Shown piece after piece: positions 35,001 through 47,300 of a stretch of 64,000 nt of DNA (within the stretch, counting starts at the first letter, position 1; the number at the start of each line of letters is the position of its first letter). The stretch lies in NCBI GenBank assembly GCA_022385805.1, contig MU277690.1:86404-150403 (forward strand), in the 5' to 3' direction. This DNA is from Pilatotrama ljubarskyi. Its lineage: Eukaryota > Basidiomycota > Agaricomycetes > Polyporales > Polyporaceae. Below the pieces are notes generated by a model. That model had not been told where the DNA came from. It saw only the letters and a list, made by a program, of their open reading frames with translations, and did not search any database. Position numbers and translations under genes: made by a program.

Positions 35001-38000
35001 ACGCGCGCCACTCACCGAGCACATACTGTATCATCGACGGCAAGAACGGCCTCAAGCTCGGGTGCACGACGCCCTCGCACACCTTCCCCTCGGGGTGCTT
35101 CTCGAAGAACTCGGTCAGCTTTCGGTACTCGTCGCTGTTCAGGCTGCGGCTCGTTGACTCGAGCGCGGGATCCGCGTGGTGCATCGTGAGCGACGTGCTC
35201 GACTCGGCGCCGACGGTCTCGAGCACGTCGACGTGCGAGACGTCCATGATGATCGCGTCCTCGACGTCGAGCGTGCGCTTCACGAGCCGCGCGGCGAGCA
35301 CGTAGATCTGCTCCATCGACGTGCTGCCCACGAGCCGCGTCTCGGGCTTCTCCTCGTCCGCCTGCTTGTCGACCTCGAGGCACTCGCGCGTGAACTGCTC
35401 CATCGAGCTCTGGATGCGGTCCCGTATTCGGATTTGGATCTGTACCGGATGTGTGAGCTGAATTTACAGAGAGGTACGGGGGGGATCGTGCCCACCTTGT
35501 CCTTCCACAGCTCCAATTCTCGTACGGCGATTTGCTGTCGGGTGATCAGCAACTGCAAATGTCTCTATACGCCCAAAGACTTACCGCAAACTCCTTGAGG
35601 GTATGTCGCTGTCGCGGGCTAAACTCTCGTCGCGGCGCATCGTCCATGATCGCGAGCCTAACAGCGCCAAGTCAGCATCGTGTTCAAGTCATCGACCCGA
35701 CTCGGACGGCACTCACGTTCCGATGTTGTACCCCTCTGGTGTCCGCAACGGACAACCGGCGTAGAAGCGGATATGTGGGTGGCCGATGACGAGGGGCTGC
35801 TTCAGGATGAGGGGGGTTCACAGGACATCGTGACGAAGCCAGCACTTACGTTCTGGGCAAATCGCCAGTCCTCCTTCGCATCGAGCACGACCATCGGCTC
35901 GTCGTCTCTGCAAAGGTCATGAGTACGCCGTAAGGGTGAGATCAAGGAGCAACACTGACTGCTGGAGGATAGCGTGGGCGCATAATGAGCTCGTCCTCGT
36001 CAAGTTCAGCACGCCGAATCCCGCTGCAAAGGTTCCCTCTGTCAGCGCCCATGCCGATGCACCCACATGCATGCAGTCGGCGACTCACATTCTGACTTGA
36101 AGAACCTTCACAAACAAATAGAGTCAGCACTTACACGGCCCAAACAAGCCACCCCGACCCCCCTCGCCCAAAGGAAACACTCACTGCTCAGTCCCGTCGA
36201 TCAACGACATCACCACTATCCTCGTGTTAAATACCAGCTTCACCAGATGCGCGATCCGGTCAAAGTTCGGGTCCCGCCCCGTGTTCCAGATGTTGTACTT
36301 GTACAGCGCCCGCCTTCTTTCTAGCTCGTTCGGCGGGTTCGGCGGCGCGAGGTACCCCAGCTCCTGGAACATCTGCTCCTCCTTTGCCGCGCGCCCCGCA
36401 AGGTTGCTCACCGCAACCTCGCCCACCGGCCGCGCGGCGCGGGCGCGGCGCTCGAACAGCGTCCCCGCCGCCGCCGCCGACACGCTCGCGCTCGCGCTAG
36501 CCGTCGGCAGCGGTGCGCTCGTCTGGCGCGTCAGGCATATCCGCCGCGGCAGCGCCGGGACGGTCATCGGCGTCGCTTCAAACGGGGGCGCGCTCGCCTG
36601 CCGTGCGATGTCCGCTATCGCGCGCACGGGCGGAAGTGGCGGCTGGGTCTGGGGCACGGAGGGCGCGGCACCTGGCTGGATGGGGGCGGACTCGGCGCCG
36701 GTCGCGGTGAAGGTGCCGGCGTGGGCTGTCGTCGCCGCGGCGGCGGTGTGGTTCGAGACGCCGACGTTCCCGAAGTAGTCATCGTCGACGGGCCCAGGCG
36801 ATCTTCGCACTGGGGCCGTCGCGAGCGGCAGGGCGTTGCTCGGGACGGGCGCAGGGCCAGGCCTGGGCGCAGGCGTGTCGGGGGCGGGCCTGAGCTTATC
36901 GGGTCTAAAATCGGCCGCTTGAGATGGCTGCTGTTGCTGTTGACTTTGCTGTACCTGTGCCTCGCGTTCGCGTGCCTCGCACTCGACCGACGTAGGGGGG
37001 CTCGCCTCGATAGTCGACAGCGCGGACGACACTGGCGCCTCGTCCACGTCCTGGGTCCCCTGCCAAAAGCTGCTTAGCCGCGACTTGCGCGCAGTGTTAG
37101 GGGAAAGCAGCGGGAGCTCCGACATCGCCGCGGCGCGCGAGAGGAGCTCCGGCGGGTGCGAGCCGGGGATCGTCGCGGTGACGCCCCGCATAGGGTCCGT
37201 GAGCTCGTGCTCGGGCGAGGGGAGCGCGAGGGGCGCGACACTCACGCGCGCAGCGGCGAGGCGAATCGCGGCGGCCGTGGCTGTCGCGTCCGCGGGAGGG
37301 ACGCGCGGGTGCTCGTGGATGGGCTGAGCATGCAGGCTTGAGGTGCGCATGTCCGCGAATGAGTTGCGGAGGCGGTGCGAGAAGTTGAGCGGGATGTTGA
37401 GCGGCTTGGAGGGCCGCCGGGACGCGTAGCTGCTGTCGGTTGCGGCGGCTGGGGTCCCGGGTACGCTCGAGGAGAGCTTGGAAACCGGGAGGGCGGGGAG
37501 AGACGACACGTTAGACGCATTCGAGGACGTACGAGTCCTCTCCGGTTTCTCTACGGCCGGCGTTGAGGGTGCATCGCGCACGTTGGGTTGTTGGCGCATT
37601 CCTGGGGGCTCGAACGGGGTGTCTGCGAGTCTCCAGTCAGACACCGCGTCAAACTCTGGCGAATCGTACATGACATCCGAGTTCACGGTTCCTACGGATG
37701 TGTCTATCGTCGCCGCGCGAGGAAGGCTGGGGGGCTGGAGGTGCGATCGGGGGGGATGGGGGGTCTTGAGGGGGTCCCAGCGGCCCATAGCGTAGGCATG
37801 GATGAAGGTGGCCCAGTCGTAGTCTGGCTCGACCATGCCGTTGTTGCGGGAGGTTGATGCGCTCTGGGAGAGCTGCTCATCTGAGGGAGACGGGTCAAAG
37901 GGGGACGGGAGGACATCTACGCGGAAGGGGGGGTTTGTGGCGGTGAACGGTCTAGGGTGGGGTCGGTAGAACGGGGATTGAGACGCACCTAGGCCTGCGA

Positions 38001-38448
38001 GACGGGAAGCTTCTGCACGGAGACCTGCTACGGCTGCGTTCGCTCTCCTGTTCATCTCCTGGAGGGAAGCCTCGTTGAGGGGGGTGGGGGCGGAGTGGTT
38101 GTGTTGGTGATTGCTGGAGGACGACCAGGCCTGGCCCCCTGCTCCGGAGGAATCGGAGAAGGGGGAGTAGGTAGAGGGCGAGAGATCGCCCATTTGCTGG
38201 ACGGGGGGCAGCAGATGGTGCTTTTCCTCTGCGGAGGACGCGGTGGAGGGGCGTCTTGTGGGCTTGCGAGACTGGTGCCTTGGGTGACGAGACTTGGGGA
38301 TGTGTGGTAGGCTGGGGAGGAGGGTCGTGTGTGGGTTTGCTTCAGCGAGGGAGCGAGAGAGGTCGTCGTGGTTGCGGAAGGGTGGCAGGTTGCCGAGAAT
38401 CTGGTGGGATGTATGCGGGGATGTATGCGGGCGGTCGTCCATGTGCAT
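32050..38448 (-). CDS. Hybrid histidine kinase with GAF-type sensor region and receiver domain
   Basis: Very large protein (estimated about 1900-2000 residues). The N-terminal 650-700 residues are low complexity, rich in Pro, Ser and Ala. The first GAF-like region begins [20 protein letters not shown] and [16 protein letters not shown]. It is followed by a second sensor segment (about 35400-34900; [20 protein letters not shown]). The phospho-accepting H box is [11 protein letters not shown] (at about 34560). The N box is [19 protein letters not shown]1 is DTGKGI, then [10 protein letters not shown] and [11 protein letters not shown]. The receiver domain has [12 protein letters not shown] (phospho-Asp), ILALTGMS and, across the last intron, YLVKPVAFK. 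It should autophosphorylate and pass phosphate to an HPt protein. The start at [11 protein letters not shown] (38448) is the first in-frame ATG; an upstream exon ending CTGCAG is possible. The stimulus is unknown. Confidence 0.9.
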
Positions 38449-38860
38449 CTGCAGGCAGCCGGGGCTGAGATCTGAGAGGGGACGAGGGACGGGGAGATTG
38501 GCAGGCAGCAAGAGCGAGGATGGCGGAGATCAGAGACGGGAGAGAGAGCACATCGGCGGCGGTGGGCGGTGGCTGGGTGGAGTGCGAGGTCTAGGTCCCC
38601 GGTGTACGAGTCTGTGCCAGAGCAGGAGAAGCGAGCACCAGCAGTCGTCCGCTGCACAGTCTCAGTCTGAGAGGAGGAGCACCGCCGGCGCCAATCCCTC
38701 TGCCATTAGACGCCCCGTCCCACTCTGCGTGCAGACGTCATCGCACATCTCCGACTCATCTCTCTCCTCGCTCCATCGTCCGTAGTACTCGTAGTATACG
38801 CACAGCTCAGCCCATTCCAGACAGTGCAAGTAGTCTGTATTGTGATCCCCAGTAGCCTGT
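38449..38860. other. Flank between histidine kinase start and dolichol kinase stop
   Basis: About 410 bp on the same strand as both genes. It carries the histidine kinase promoter, and no gene was seen. Confidence 0.45.
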
Positions 38861-41800
38861 CTACTCTACAACATCGGCAAACACCAGCATCGCCCACATG
38901 TACAACGGCAGCGTCAGATTGTCGTTCTGCACACTGAACGCCTCCAGCCCCGCCGCCAGCGCACCCACCACCGCGTACCGTCCGACCTGCGCAAAAATAC
39001 GTCAGTATGCTCATGCAACAGCGGCGATATCGCCCGGAGAACCACCACCACCGCGCTAGCACAGCTTCTTCTGCCAAGCGCAAAGAGGAGAGGAGGAGCC
39101 CCGGATCACGTACCGAAAAGTTTTCCACCACTCCCACACCGCGTAGCACCCACGCGCACGCGCACACGGACGCGACGAACGCTGCGCTCCCCTCCACCGT
39201 CTTCGGGTTCGCCGCGAACCACCGGTGCCGCCCGAGTCGTTTCCCTGCAATTGATGCCTGCAACAGACCATCAGCCTCGCTGAGAACAGGGTCCAGGGAG
39301 GGTCGAGCGAGCCACCCACCAGGGCGTCACCGACCCCTAGGACGAGCGTCCCCGTGAATTGGAGCAACCGCGAGGGGCTACATATCCCCGTAGTGGTGTC
39401 GAAGTGTGTGGATCAATAGAATTCGAGCCCGGGCAAACCGTCAGAACGCCGATCAGAAAATCCTGAAACACCACATAGGAGTCGAGAAGAAGTGGAGACG
39501 TACCCTTCGAACCAGACCGAGTTCGCACATCCGGTAAGCAGGTAGAAGTGGCTCAGTATGGCGGTCCCGCCGTCCTTCGCGTCCAGGAACTCGTTCATGA
39601 ATAGGTGCACCGCCGCCCCGAACGGATACAGCGCAAAGTACCGCACGTACTCCGTGAACGTAAACAGCGCGAACGCCGCGCTGAACGCCAGGTGTGTGAA
39701 CGCCGGCTGTTGATTCCATTTCGTGTCAGTTCACAGAGTCCCAGCGTATCGTCGGTACGTATAAGATAAGGCAGAAGGTACGCACGTCGACAGCGATCCC
39801 GGGCACGAACATCACCACCGCCAGCGCATGGAAGAACTTGCGCCGCGCGTTCACGCTCAGCGTCGGCACGTGCTTGTCTGCCGCGTCCAACAAATCCGTC
39901 GCCACGTTCGAAAAGTTGGCCCCGTTGGGCAACTCGGGCAGGTTCGGCAGCCGCAGGCCCAGCGGTCCCGCCCCCTCGCCCGTCGGCGTCGCGGGCGCGC
40001 TCGACCCGCTCAAGTCGACCGGGGTGAGGCTCGGGCTTCCCCCGACGCCGCCGAGAGCGATCGCGGTCGCGTTCGCGCCTCCACCCACGGCGGAACTCTG
40101 CTGCTGGTGCGCTAAGGGGGGTGGCTGCTGCTGCTGGGCCCCCGTCGAGCCATAGCCCGGCTGCCCGAACGACGCGCCGTAGCGCGGACTCTGCGGGACG
40201 CCCATTGCCTCGCCTCCCCCCGCGCTGCTGATATGCATGCTCCCCCTCACGTTCCACTGGCGGAACCGCCTGCCACGGGCGAGCTGGCGCGTCCACCCCG
40301 CGACACTGATGCTGATCAGCAGCGCCCAATACACCAATAACGCGGGGCGTGTCCACTTGTTCCTGCCCTCGAGGACCCAGAAGACGACGAAGACCCAGGG
40401 GTTGCGCCCGCCCAAGCACCAGCGCGTCCAGAACCCGACGAGGCCGCCGACGATGAGGAGCGTGCCCGCGTAGAACGCGAGCGCGAGCAGCCGCCGGTGT
40501 TTCTGCTTTTCTTGCGGGAAGCGGAGCCGCCGGACGGGCCGCTGCGCGATGTGCCGCGAGAGGTAGAGGAGGGGCGAGAGGAGGAAGCCGGTGAGTAGCG
40601 AGCCGGGTATGAGCGCGATCTGGTATATGAGGAGCGGGGTGGGTAGCCGGACGGTCTTGATGTAGGGTGTGGACGTGGGTGATAACTGAGGGCAACATTT
40701 CGTGAGTGCTATCAAGACCTAGTCGACATTTCAAGCCGTACCTTTGCAATAGTCAGGTTGACGAGCTCCATGAAAAGGATGGTGGCGCCGAACGCCACCA
40801 AGCCGAGCTCGCCAAAGGTGAACCCGCGGTGTGCCAGCCGCACAGAGATGTACAGCGAGAACTGGAAGAACATCGCGCTCGTCACGACCTCGAAATACGA
40901 CATACCTACACACGCCGTCAGCGATCACATGACCGCGTTCCCATGAACACACAGAACCCCAGCGGAAAGAAATCAAGCATCACTCACTCTGCCATATCCC
41001 CAGCCGCATCTCCTCGAGCGCGATCCTCACGCACAAGATCCATAGTGTCACGCTGATGGTAAAGAGGACGTACAAGTACGTCCTGCGGCCCTGTTTGCGC
41101 GGGACAGAGCTAACCTCGCCCTCAGGCACAACGAGCTTCCGCCGATGTCGCGCTTCCGTCACCCATGACGCGCAGACGTGCACGAGGAGCAGAGTCGCGC
41201 AGAACGTCGACTGGCTCACGAGATATCGCCGCGACTGCACCAGGGCCTGCAGAGGCGTGAGCGCAGGCGCGCCCGGAGAGCCTGGCAGTGTCATGGGGGG
41301 CTCGACGAGCCAGCCCGCGGGGAGCGGGTCCTCTGGAGGGTCCATGGCGGACTTGCAGAGGCTGATGTAGAGGAGTGCGGCGGAGATGAGCGGGCCGCCT
41401 AGAAGCCCTGTGAGGATACCGTCGTCCTGAGCATTTCTGCGAGTGGTGTCAGCGCTGCTGACAGAAAGTGGGACGACAAGGTCGACTCGCCTGTAGTTCT
41501 TTGGGACTGTCATCCATACAAAACCTGTGTCGCGCCTGCGGGCGGTGGCATTGTCTAGGCTGAGCGAGTTAGTCGGGCGTCGGCCATCTCTAGTCTCGGG
41601 GTGACGCGGGGAGGACGGGCGAGAAGGCGGCGTGGGGGGCCGTTCTGGCTGGTTAGGCTGTACTCTCGTCCACGAGACGCGCGTCCATGTGCAGTAGATT
41701 ACGGAAGCAATGACGAGCAGTGCGAGTTCTTGACGCAACACATGAGCGCATGTCTGCACAACGAGTTCAGCGGAAGGGCGGCACCTATGGATATCCACAT

Positions 41801-42325
41801 GTTGGGGTCGAAGGGCCCGGTCGCGAAGGCACGGATCTTGACGGCGCCGTATCCGACTGAGCAGAGCAGCAGGGTGTTTTCGAGGGCTTGTCGAGTGTCA
41901 AACGATGCCTTGCAAACTCCGCTTACGAACGGTAAGCGGAAGGTGATGCATACCGTGCTTGGGAACAACGACCGGATCGCGACCATCGGGGTGTGTCGGT
42001 GTCTGGAGAAGACGGAGGGCGACAACGTACGATGTGCACCATTACCCGTTCCTTCGCCTTGCGGCAGAATGGCAGGAGAGCGAGAGCGCGTGAATGTCCT
42101 TCGCTCGTAGAGCTTCGTGGGACTGCTCCTTCTTGACCCGCTTGAGAGGGACTGCGCGCTGCCTTGACGGGTTATGAACGTCCCATTGTCACGGGCGTTT
42201 TCTACCTGCTGCCCTATCTGTCGTTGTGTCGGAGGTCTTCCACGCGAATCCGGCTTGCCATCGTCTGTGTGGTCATCTTCGCTCGTGAGGTCTTCCGAGT
42301 CGGAGCTGTGCACCAGCCACCACAT
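38861..42325 (-). CDS. Dolichol kinase (Sec59-type), start uncertain
   Basis: The C-terminal half is diagnostic: KFFHALAVVMFVPGIAVDPA, FTEYVRYFALYPFGAAVHLF, DAKDGGTAILSHFYLLTGCA, and the CTP-binding block LGVGDALASIAGKRLGRHRW plus TVEGSAAF. It ends MWAMLVFADVVE-stop. Upstream exons add several membrane spans (YLYVLFTISVTLWILCVRIA, SAMFFQFSLYISVRLAHRGF, IYQIALIPGSLLTGFLLSPL). A Gln/Gly/Pro-rich cytosolic loop lies near 40000-40230. Dolichol kinase is a multi-pass ER enzyme that phosphorylates dolichol with CTP for N-glycosylation. The in-frame ATG at 42325 (MWWLVHSSDSEDL) is the first on this frame. The frame is open further to about 42880 with a Ser/Pro/Gln-rich sequence but without ATG, and a plausible intron (GTGCGT...GCACAG, about 42310-42380) would skip this Met. 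The true start is therefore unresolved. Confidence 0.85.
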
Positions 42326-42963
42326 ATATATCGCTCCGTTCCAGTCATTGAGCGTACACCTAGACACGCACCTTGACGAGCCTGCCTGATAGCTCGTGCT
42401 CCAGCCCTGTTGCTGGCGTTTCTGCTGCTGCTGCTGTTGCTGCTGCGCCGCAAGCTGGGCAGAAGGGAGGTTGCCCGAGGACTGCCTGCGAGTCGAGTGC
42501 ACGCGGGCCTTCCGGGCGGAGTGTTCAGCACGCCCCGCCGGCTTCCTGGCGGGCGGCGACGGGGAGGACGGCGAGCGAGGCAGGATGGGCGAGTGGGAGC
42601 ACCACCTCGGACGGTGGTGGAACAGAAGAGAGTGTTCTGAGCGCGTCGGGTGTAGTCCGCGCAGCGAGTCTCTTCGAATATGTGGGCCGAGATTGGAAGA
42701 CCCCGCCACGAGCGCCGTTGCCGCGGCCAGCGCTCCGGGTCGGGGCACGTAAGCTTGATTTGGGAGGGATCTCGGGGAGGGATCTGTGATCTCGGCCGTC
42801 GCCGAGCTATTGCGTGGCAGGTGATCGCTGCCGCCACTTTCGCGTCGAGACGCGTCTTGCCACTTCACTCCCACCAAGTAGTCCCAATCTCGCTCCGCCC
42901 ACCACGCGCCTCACTCGTCCTGTCCTCGCGGCCTTTCGCAGAACACCAACTCTGCGAAGCAAC
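42326..42963. other. Shared 5' region of dolichol kinase and uracil-DNA glycosylase
   Basis: Divergent promoter/leader zone. The minus strand is open in the dolichol kinase frame from about 42880, including a polyglutamine run (CTG-rich on the plus strand, 42420-42450), but has no in-frame ATG. A short out-of-frame minus-strand ORF starts at 42348 (MTGTERYICGGW). Confidence 0.5.
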
Positions 42964-44547
42964 ATGTTAGAAAAACCCGGCAGCGTGGTCTACCTCGAAG
43001 ATCTTGAAAAGCCCTCGAATTCAGAGGCCAGCAAGGAGAATGTCACGCAGCAACACGCGTCGCAGTCTGCCAAAGCCTCGCCAGTCAAGTCTGACGCGTC
43101 AGAGAAAAAGACTCAAACAGGCTCCACCAAGCGGCAGAGGACACTTATGGATATGATGGGAGGGACCGGAGGGTCGTCTGGGACAAAGGCTCCGGTCGCG
43201 AAGAAAGCCAGGACCAATGCGACGCTCATGGCCAACCCTTCTCTCAACTCCATTCCCTTCTCCCTTTCCGAGTTCCAGAACAGCCTGTCGGAGGAGGAAA
43301 AGACTCTTCTTGCCTTGGAGTGCGAAACAATGGGCAAGAGTTGGTACGGAGTGCTGCGCTCTCCAATGCTAGGCGCTTGCTGAGCACGTGTAGGCTGAAA
43401 CTCCTCAAGGATGAGATCCGGCAGCCGTACTTCCTCAAGCTCAAGAGGTTCTTGCTGGAGCAAGGGGTGAAAGGCGCTGAGGATAGTGCTCCCAACTTGA
43501 AGGTGTACCCTGCACGTAAGCCCTCCGCAACAATCCCTGTATGAGTACGGGGCATTGATAGGGGTTCGTCGTGTAGCAAAGAACATTTACGCCTGGTCAA
43601 GGCTGACACCGCTCGGAAGAGTCAAGGTCGTCATTATAGGCCAAGATCCGTACCACGGTCCAGGTCAAGCTCACGGTAAGTCCGGATATCGCCAACATAT
43701 CCTTTCCCACACTTACTCACCCCGACTTAGGGTTGTGCTTCTCGGTTCCGCCGGGGGTCGCCGTTCCCCCTTCTTTGCGAAACGTAAGTAGGAAGGCTAT
43801 TTGCAATTCAGAGAGAAGCTCACCCACAACCCACAGATCTACGCTGAGATAAAGTCCGAATACCCTTCGTTCGAACCTCCCAAGCACGGGTAAGCAGCGA
43901 CTTCTCTGAGCGTCGGCTATTGGTTTAAATGTGGCTTTTGTAGCACACTGACTTCGTGGGCCGAGAATGGCGTGCTATTGCTCAACACCGCACTCACCGT
44001 GCAGGCGAAGGAGGCTGGCTCCCATTCGGGCAAGGGCTGGGAAGAGTTCACTGATAAAGTGATCGATGTCGTCGACCGCTACGGCGGTGCCAACCTTGGC
44101 GACAAGAGCAGTGCATCTGCTGGACGTGGCCGTGGCATCGTTTTCCTCGCGTGGGGAGCGTGGGCGGCCAAACGAGTTGCGAAGCTTGACAAGGTTCGTC
44201 ATTCGCTAATCAGACAAATTCCGCGAGATTGAGGTTGACGTCGCCCACGCTTCACAATCTCTGCGGCGGCCGTATCTCACAGAAAAAGCACCTCATCTTG
44301 ACCAGCGCTGTGAGTGTCCGTGCATCTCGCTGTTTCGCACCACGCTCACCATGGACGCATCACTGCAATCGCCACTTGGACCACATCCACATCAACGTCT
44401 GCGTACGCCACGGGTAATCTTCCGCAGCACCCCTCACCCTTGAGCGCGCACCGCGGCTTCCTGGGCAACGGCCACTTCAAGAAGGCGAACGAGTGGCTCG
44501 AGGAGAAGTACGGCCCGGATGGCTGTGTCGACTGGACAAAGCTCTAG
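42964..44547 (+). CDS. UNG1: Uracil-DNA glycosylase (family 1)
   Basis: The ATG at 42964 opens [21 protein letters not shown] disordered Lys/Ser-rich N-terminus of about 100 residues probably contains targeting signals; TKRQRTL looks like a nuclear/PCNA-type patch. Catalytic exons give [19 protein letters not shown] (water-activating Asp), [29 protein letters not shown] (uracil pocket Asn), [16 protein letters not shown], and the DNA-intercalation motif [17 protein letters not shown]. The CDS ends CVDWTKL-stop. The enzyme removes uracil from DNA in base-excision repair, in nucleus and mitochondria. There are about eight introns, one falling just after the GQDPYHGP motif. All key residues are present. 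Confidence 0.95.
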
Positions 44548-47300
44548 ATGCGCCTGGAGCTCCTACCGTCGTGCCCGCGACTGATTTTTTATATTTACAA
44601 TGTACATGCTCATCTCGATATACCCATCGGTAAGTATGTGTTCCGAGTTCATACTCGTGTGCACGGCTACGTCGCCGACGCGCCGTGTCTCATCGCTCTC
44701 TCTCCACATCCCATACTGACCGAACCGCTCCGCATCTAGTATCCACGGGGCTTATGACCCTTGTCCATATCGCTCTCGGCATTGCGTCTTCTGCGGAGCG
44801 GATACCAACCCGACCGGGACCGCTATCGCCTCCCGAAGTCGTCAATGGACCGACTGTCTTCTGTGCGGACGCGTTCGAAACGCGTTTCTCCGCGTGGCAG
44901 CTTGATTTGGCCTCCCACGTACACACATATCGATCATTCTACGCCAGGAACCCGTCCGCAGACCGCAGGCAGAAACTCCTCTCACCCCTGCGTGTATATA
45001 ACAGCAGCGCCTCCTTCTGAATCCGACTGCCGCGTTGCAATGTCCATGTGCCTCGGAGTCGTCCGCGCATGCCGGCGCCCTCTCCTCCCCCCTGCTGCCA
45101 AGTCGAATCGTCCGGCTCCCGAGCGACTCCGGCTCAGGCGCGGGTGTATTAGTCCACCGCCCACCGGGTCGATCTCCCCGCCGGTGTCCACCGTCTGTCT
45201 CCGTCAGATTCTTGATCCTCCTCGTACATCTGTCCAGCGGTTCTACCTTGCAACCTAATCGCTTGCACTGCCCTGGCTCCTCAACTCCATCCATTTCCCT
45301 CTCACTTGTTCGCTTTGTGCTGCTGTGCTGCTGTCGATGCGCCATGCTTTCTTGATGCTCCCGTTCAGCACCCGCTGCGCCCCTTGTACCTAGTCAGTAC
45401 GTACCGTGAGTCTGTTGAGCACTGTCCTCTCACGACGCTCATCGCTCCCTCTATTAGGCCACATTCTCCACCAAGATCCTCCCTGCTCAGTATGACGCTA
45501 CGTATACGTCAAATAATCCATCACTTTCTACATATGCAAACCACCAAACTCCATAGACAAGCCGCCAACCACATCACCCGCCAGCCATTTTGCCGGAGCA
45601 GCATCGTGCCTGCGTACCCGCATCACGACGTCTGACAACTGACACGCTTGACACGTCTCCGCTCGCGCAGTAGCGCACCCGCCTTTCTCCGCTTAAAGAC
45701 CGGACGAGGACGCGCTTGAGCGGTCTTCAAGCTCAGTGCCAGCAGCATCTCGGTGCCAGTAGCGGTCGGAGGTCCGACGCTGCCGAGGCTTGAGGCGAGT
45801 TCGACCGTAGTAACAGCGAACGACGCCGCCGGCAGATTGAGCGGAGGTTGGCTCCAACTTCCGCGGATACATCCTTGGCGGCACTGCAGACTCAGGGCTC
45901 TCATATGCACGTACGATGATGCGTACGCAGACGAATGCAGGACGTCGCCATCCACGTCGGCCGCGGTATAGCATTCATGGTAGGCTGTGTGAGAGTAGGC
46001 GACGGTCCATCGTGTCGAGTTCAGTCCTGGATGGACTCGGACCTGACCGCGACGTGCTGCGAGTCTGCCACACTCCACTGTTATTACAGTAGTACGACCA
46101 CGGCTGCGAGCTCAGCGCTCAGCGCTCATCCGACTGCGACTCGCGATCGGGCTGCGTGCGCATTCCTCCTCCGACGAGCACTACTCATGTCTCAATCACG
46201 CACGCGTTCGAGTTGCGCGTGCGCATACACATATCCCGCGCGGCTCGCCCATGGCGATTTACGCCCGTTCCCCCATGCCTAGGCCTGAGGCTGAGCACTA
46301 AACGGATCCACGCGACGCGCGGACCATCACAGCCGTTCCGAGGCTGAGCACTGAACGGGTAGAGCGCTGAGCTTTGGATGTGCGGTCGGCCACGCGCTCC
46401 CAGGCGCTGCGGGCGGTCGCGGGCGGAGTCGATGCCGAAAGAATGGCTGTGGAGGAGCGCATGGGACCATGGGTATATGCGGGATGCGCAGGCCTGGCAG
46501 CGGAGACAGCGGCAGTCGGTCGACTGGACAGCGGTAACGTTAAACGAGTCGACGGCGCATCCGCCCGATGCGGCGGCGGCGTTCTAGTACGTACGCGGTA
46601 GACATGCGCTAATATACAAGAGAGACAGAAGACAGCATGCGAGGTTCCCAATAAGTATAGTTGCACAGCAGCCGTGGCCATCAACCCGCCTCCGCCGCCG
46701 CGTTCCTGATATCCCTCCGGATAGCACGGAGGGTGTGGTAATAGGGCGGAGAGGATGTGGTTGCGTTGCGGTGGATGCGTGGGGTAGATAGACGGTGTCG
46801 TTGGTCGTTAGGGGCGAATTATAGACGAGATGATAAGATGCAGCAGCGAGGAGTAACCGTACAGCAGAGCAATGGGACTTGCGAGGACGAAGCGCGGGAG
46901 GAGAAGGAACCATAGGGCGGCGGTGGGCGGGTAGTGATGGATGGGACTGCAACTTCGGCAGTCGTGTAGTGGTGCGAAAACAGGGGAGCATGCCGAGTTG
47001 CAGGGGGGGAATAGCGATACATACGATACACAGATCGAAAGGCTCCAGTCGAATCCCTAAAGTTAGTAATAGAAGTGGTGGTGTTGGTTGGTGTCGGCGG
47101 AGTCTCTACGACGTTCCATGGGAGGCAGCAGCAGCGGATGGTGGCGGCGAGACGCTGACCCTACCGATCCAAGCGATATTCAGGGGCGCGGGCCGAGCGG
47201 GCGACAGAATATCGCATGGCGCTGGAGCAAACGGACGCCAGATGGGCGTTGGACAGAACATTCTCGGAGTCCACGGTCGCAGAGCTCCAAAACTCCAGGA
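44548..47300. other. Gene-poor stretch of about 2.75 kb
   Basis: Many short overlapping frames exist on both strands but none shows a recognisable domain with a start and splice sites. A minus-strand C-terminal-like frame (about 45623-45870; PRPVFKRRKAGALLRERRRV) is basic and unidentified. A 19-bp direct repeat, GAGGCTGAGCACT(A/G)AACGG, occurs at 46287-46305 and 46340-46358. Confidence 0.4.

Noticed and set aside
39595..40749. 384-codon minus frame overlapping dolichol kinase
   Set aside because: It is Arg/Ala/Pro-rich and in another frame from the exons carrying the membrane spans; a shadow of the real gene.
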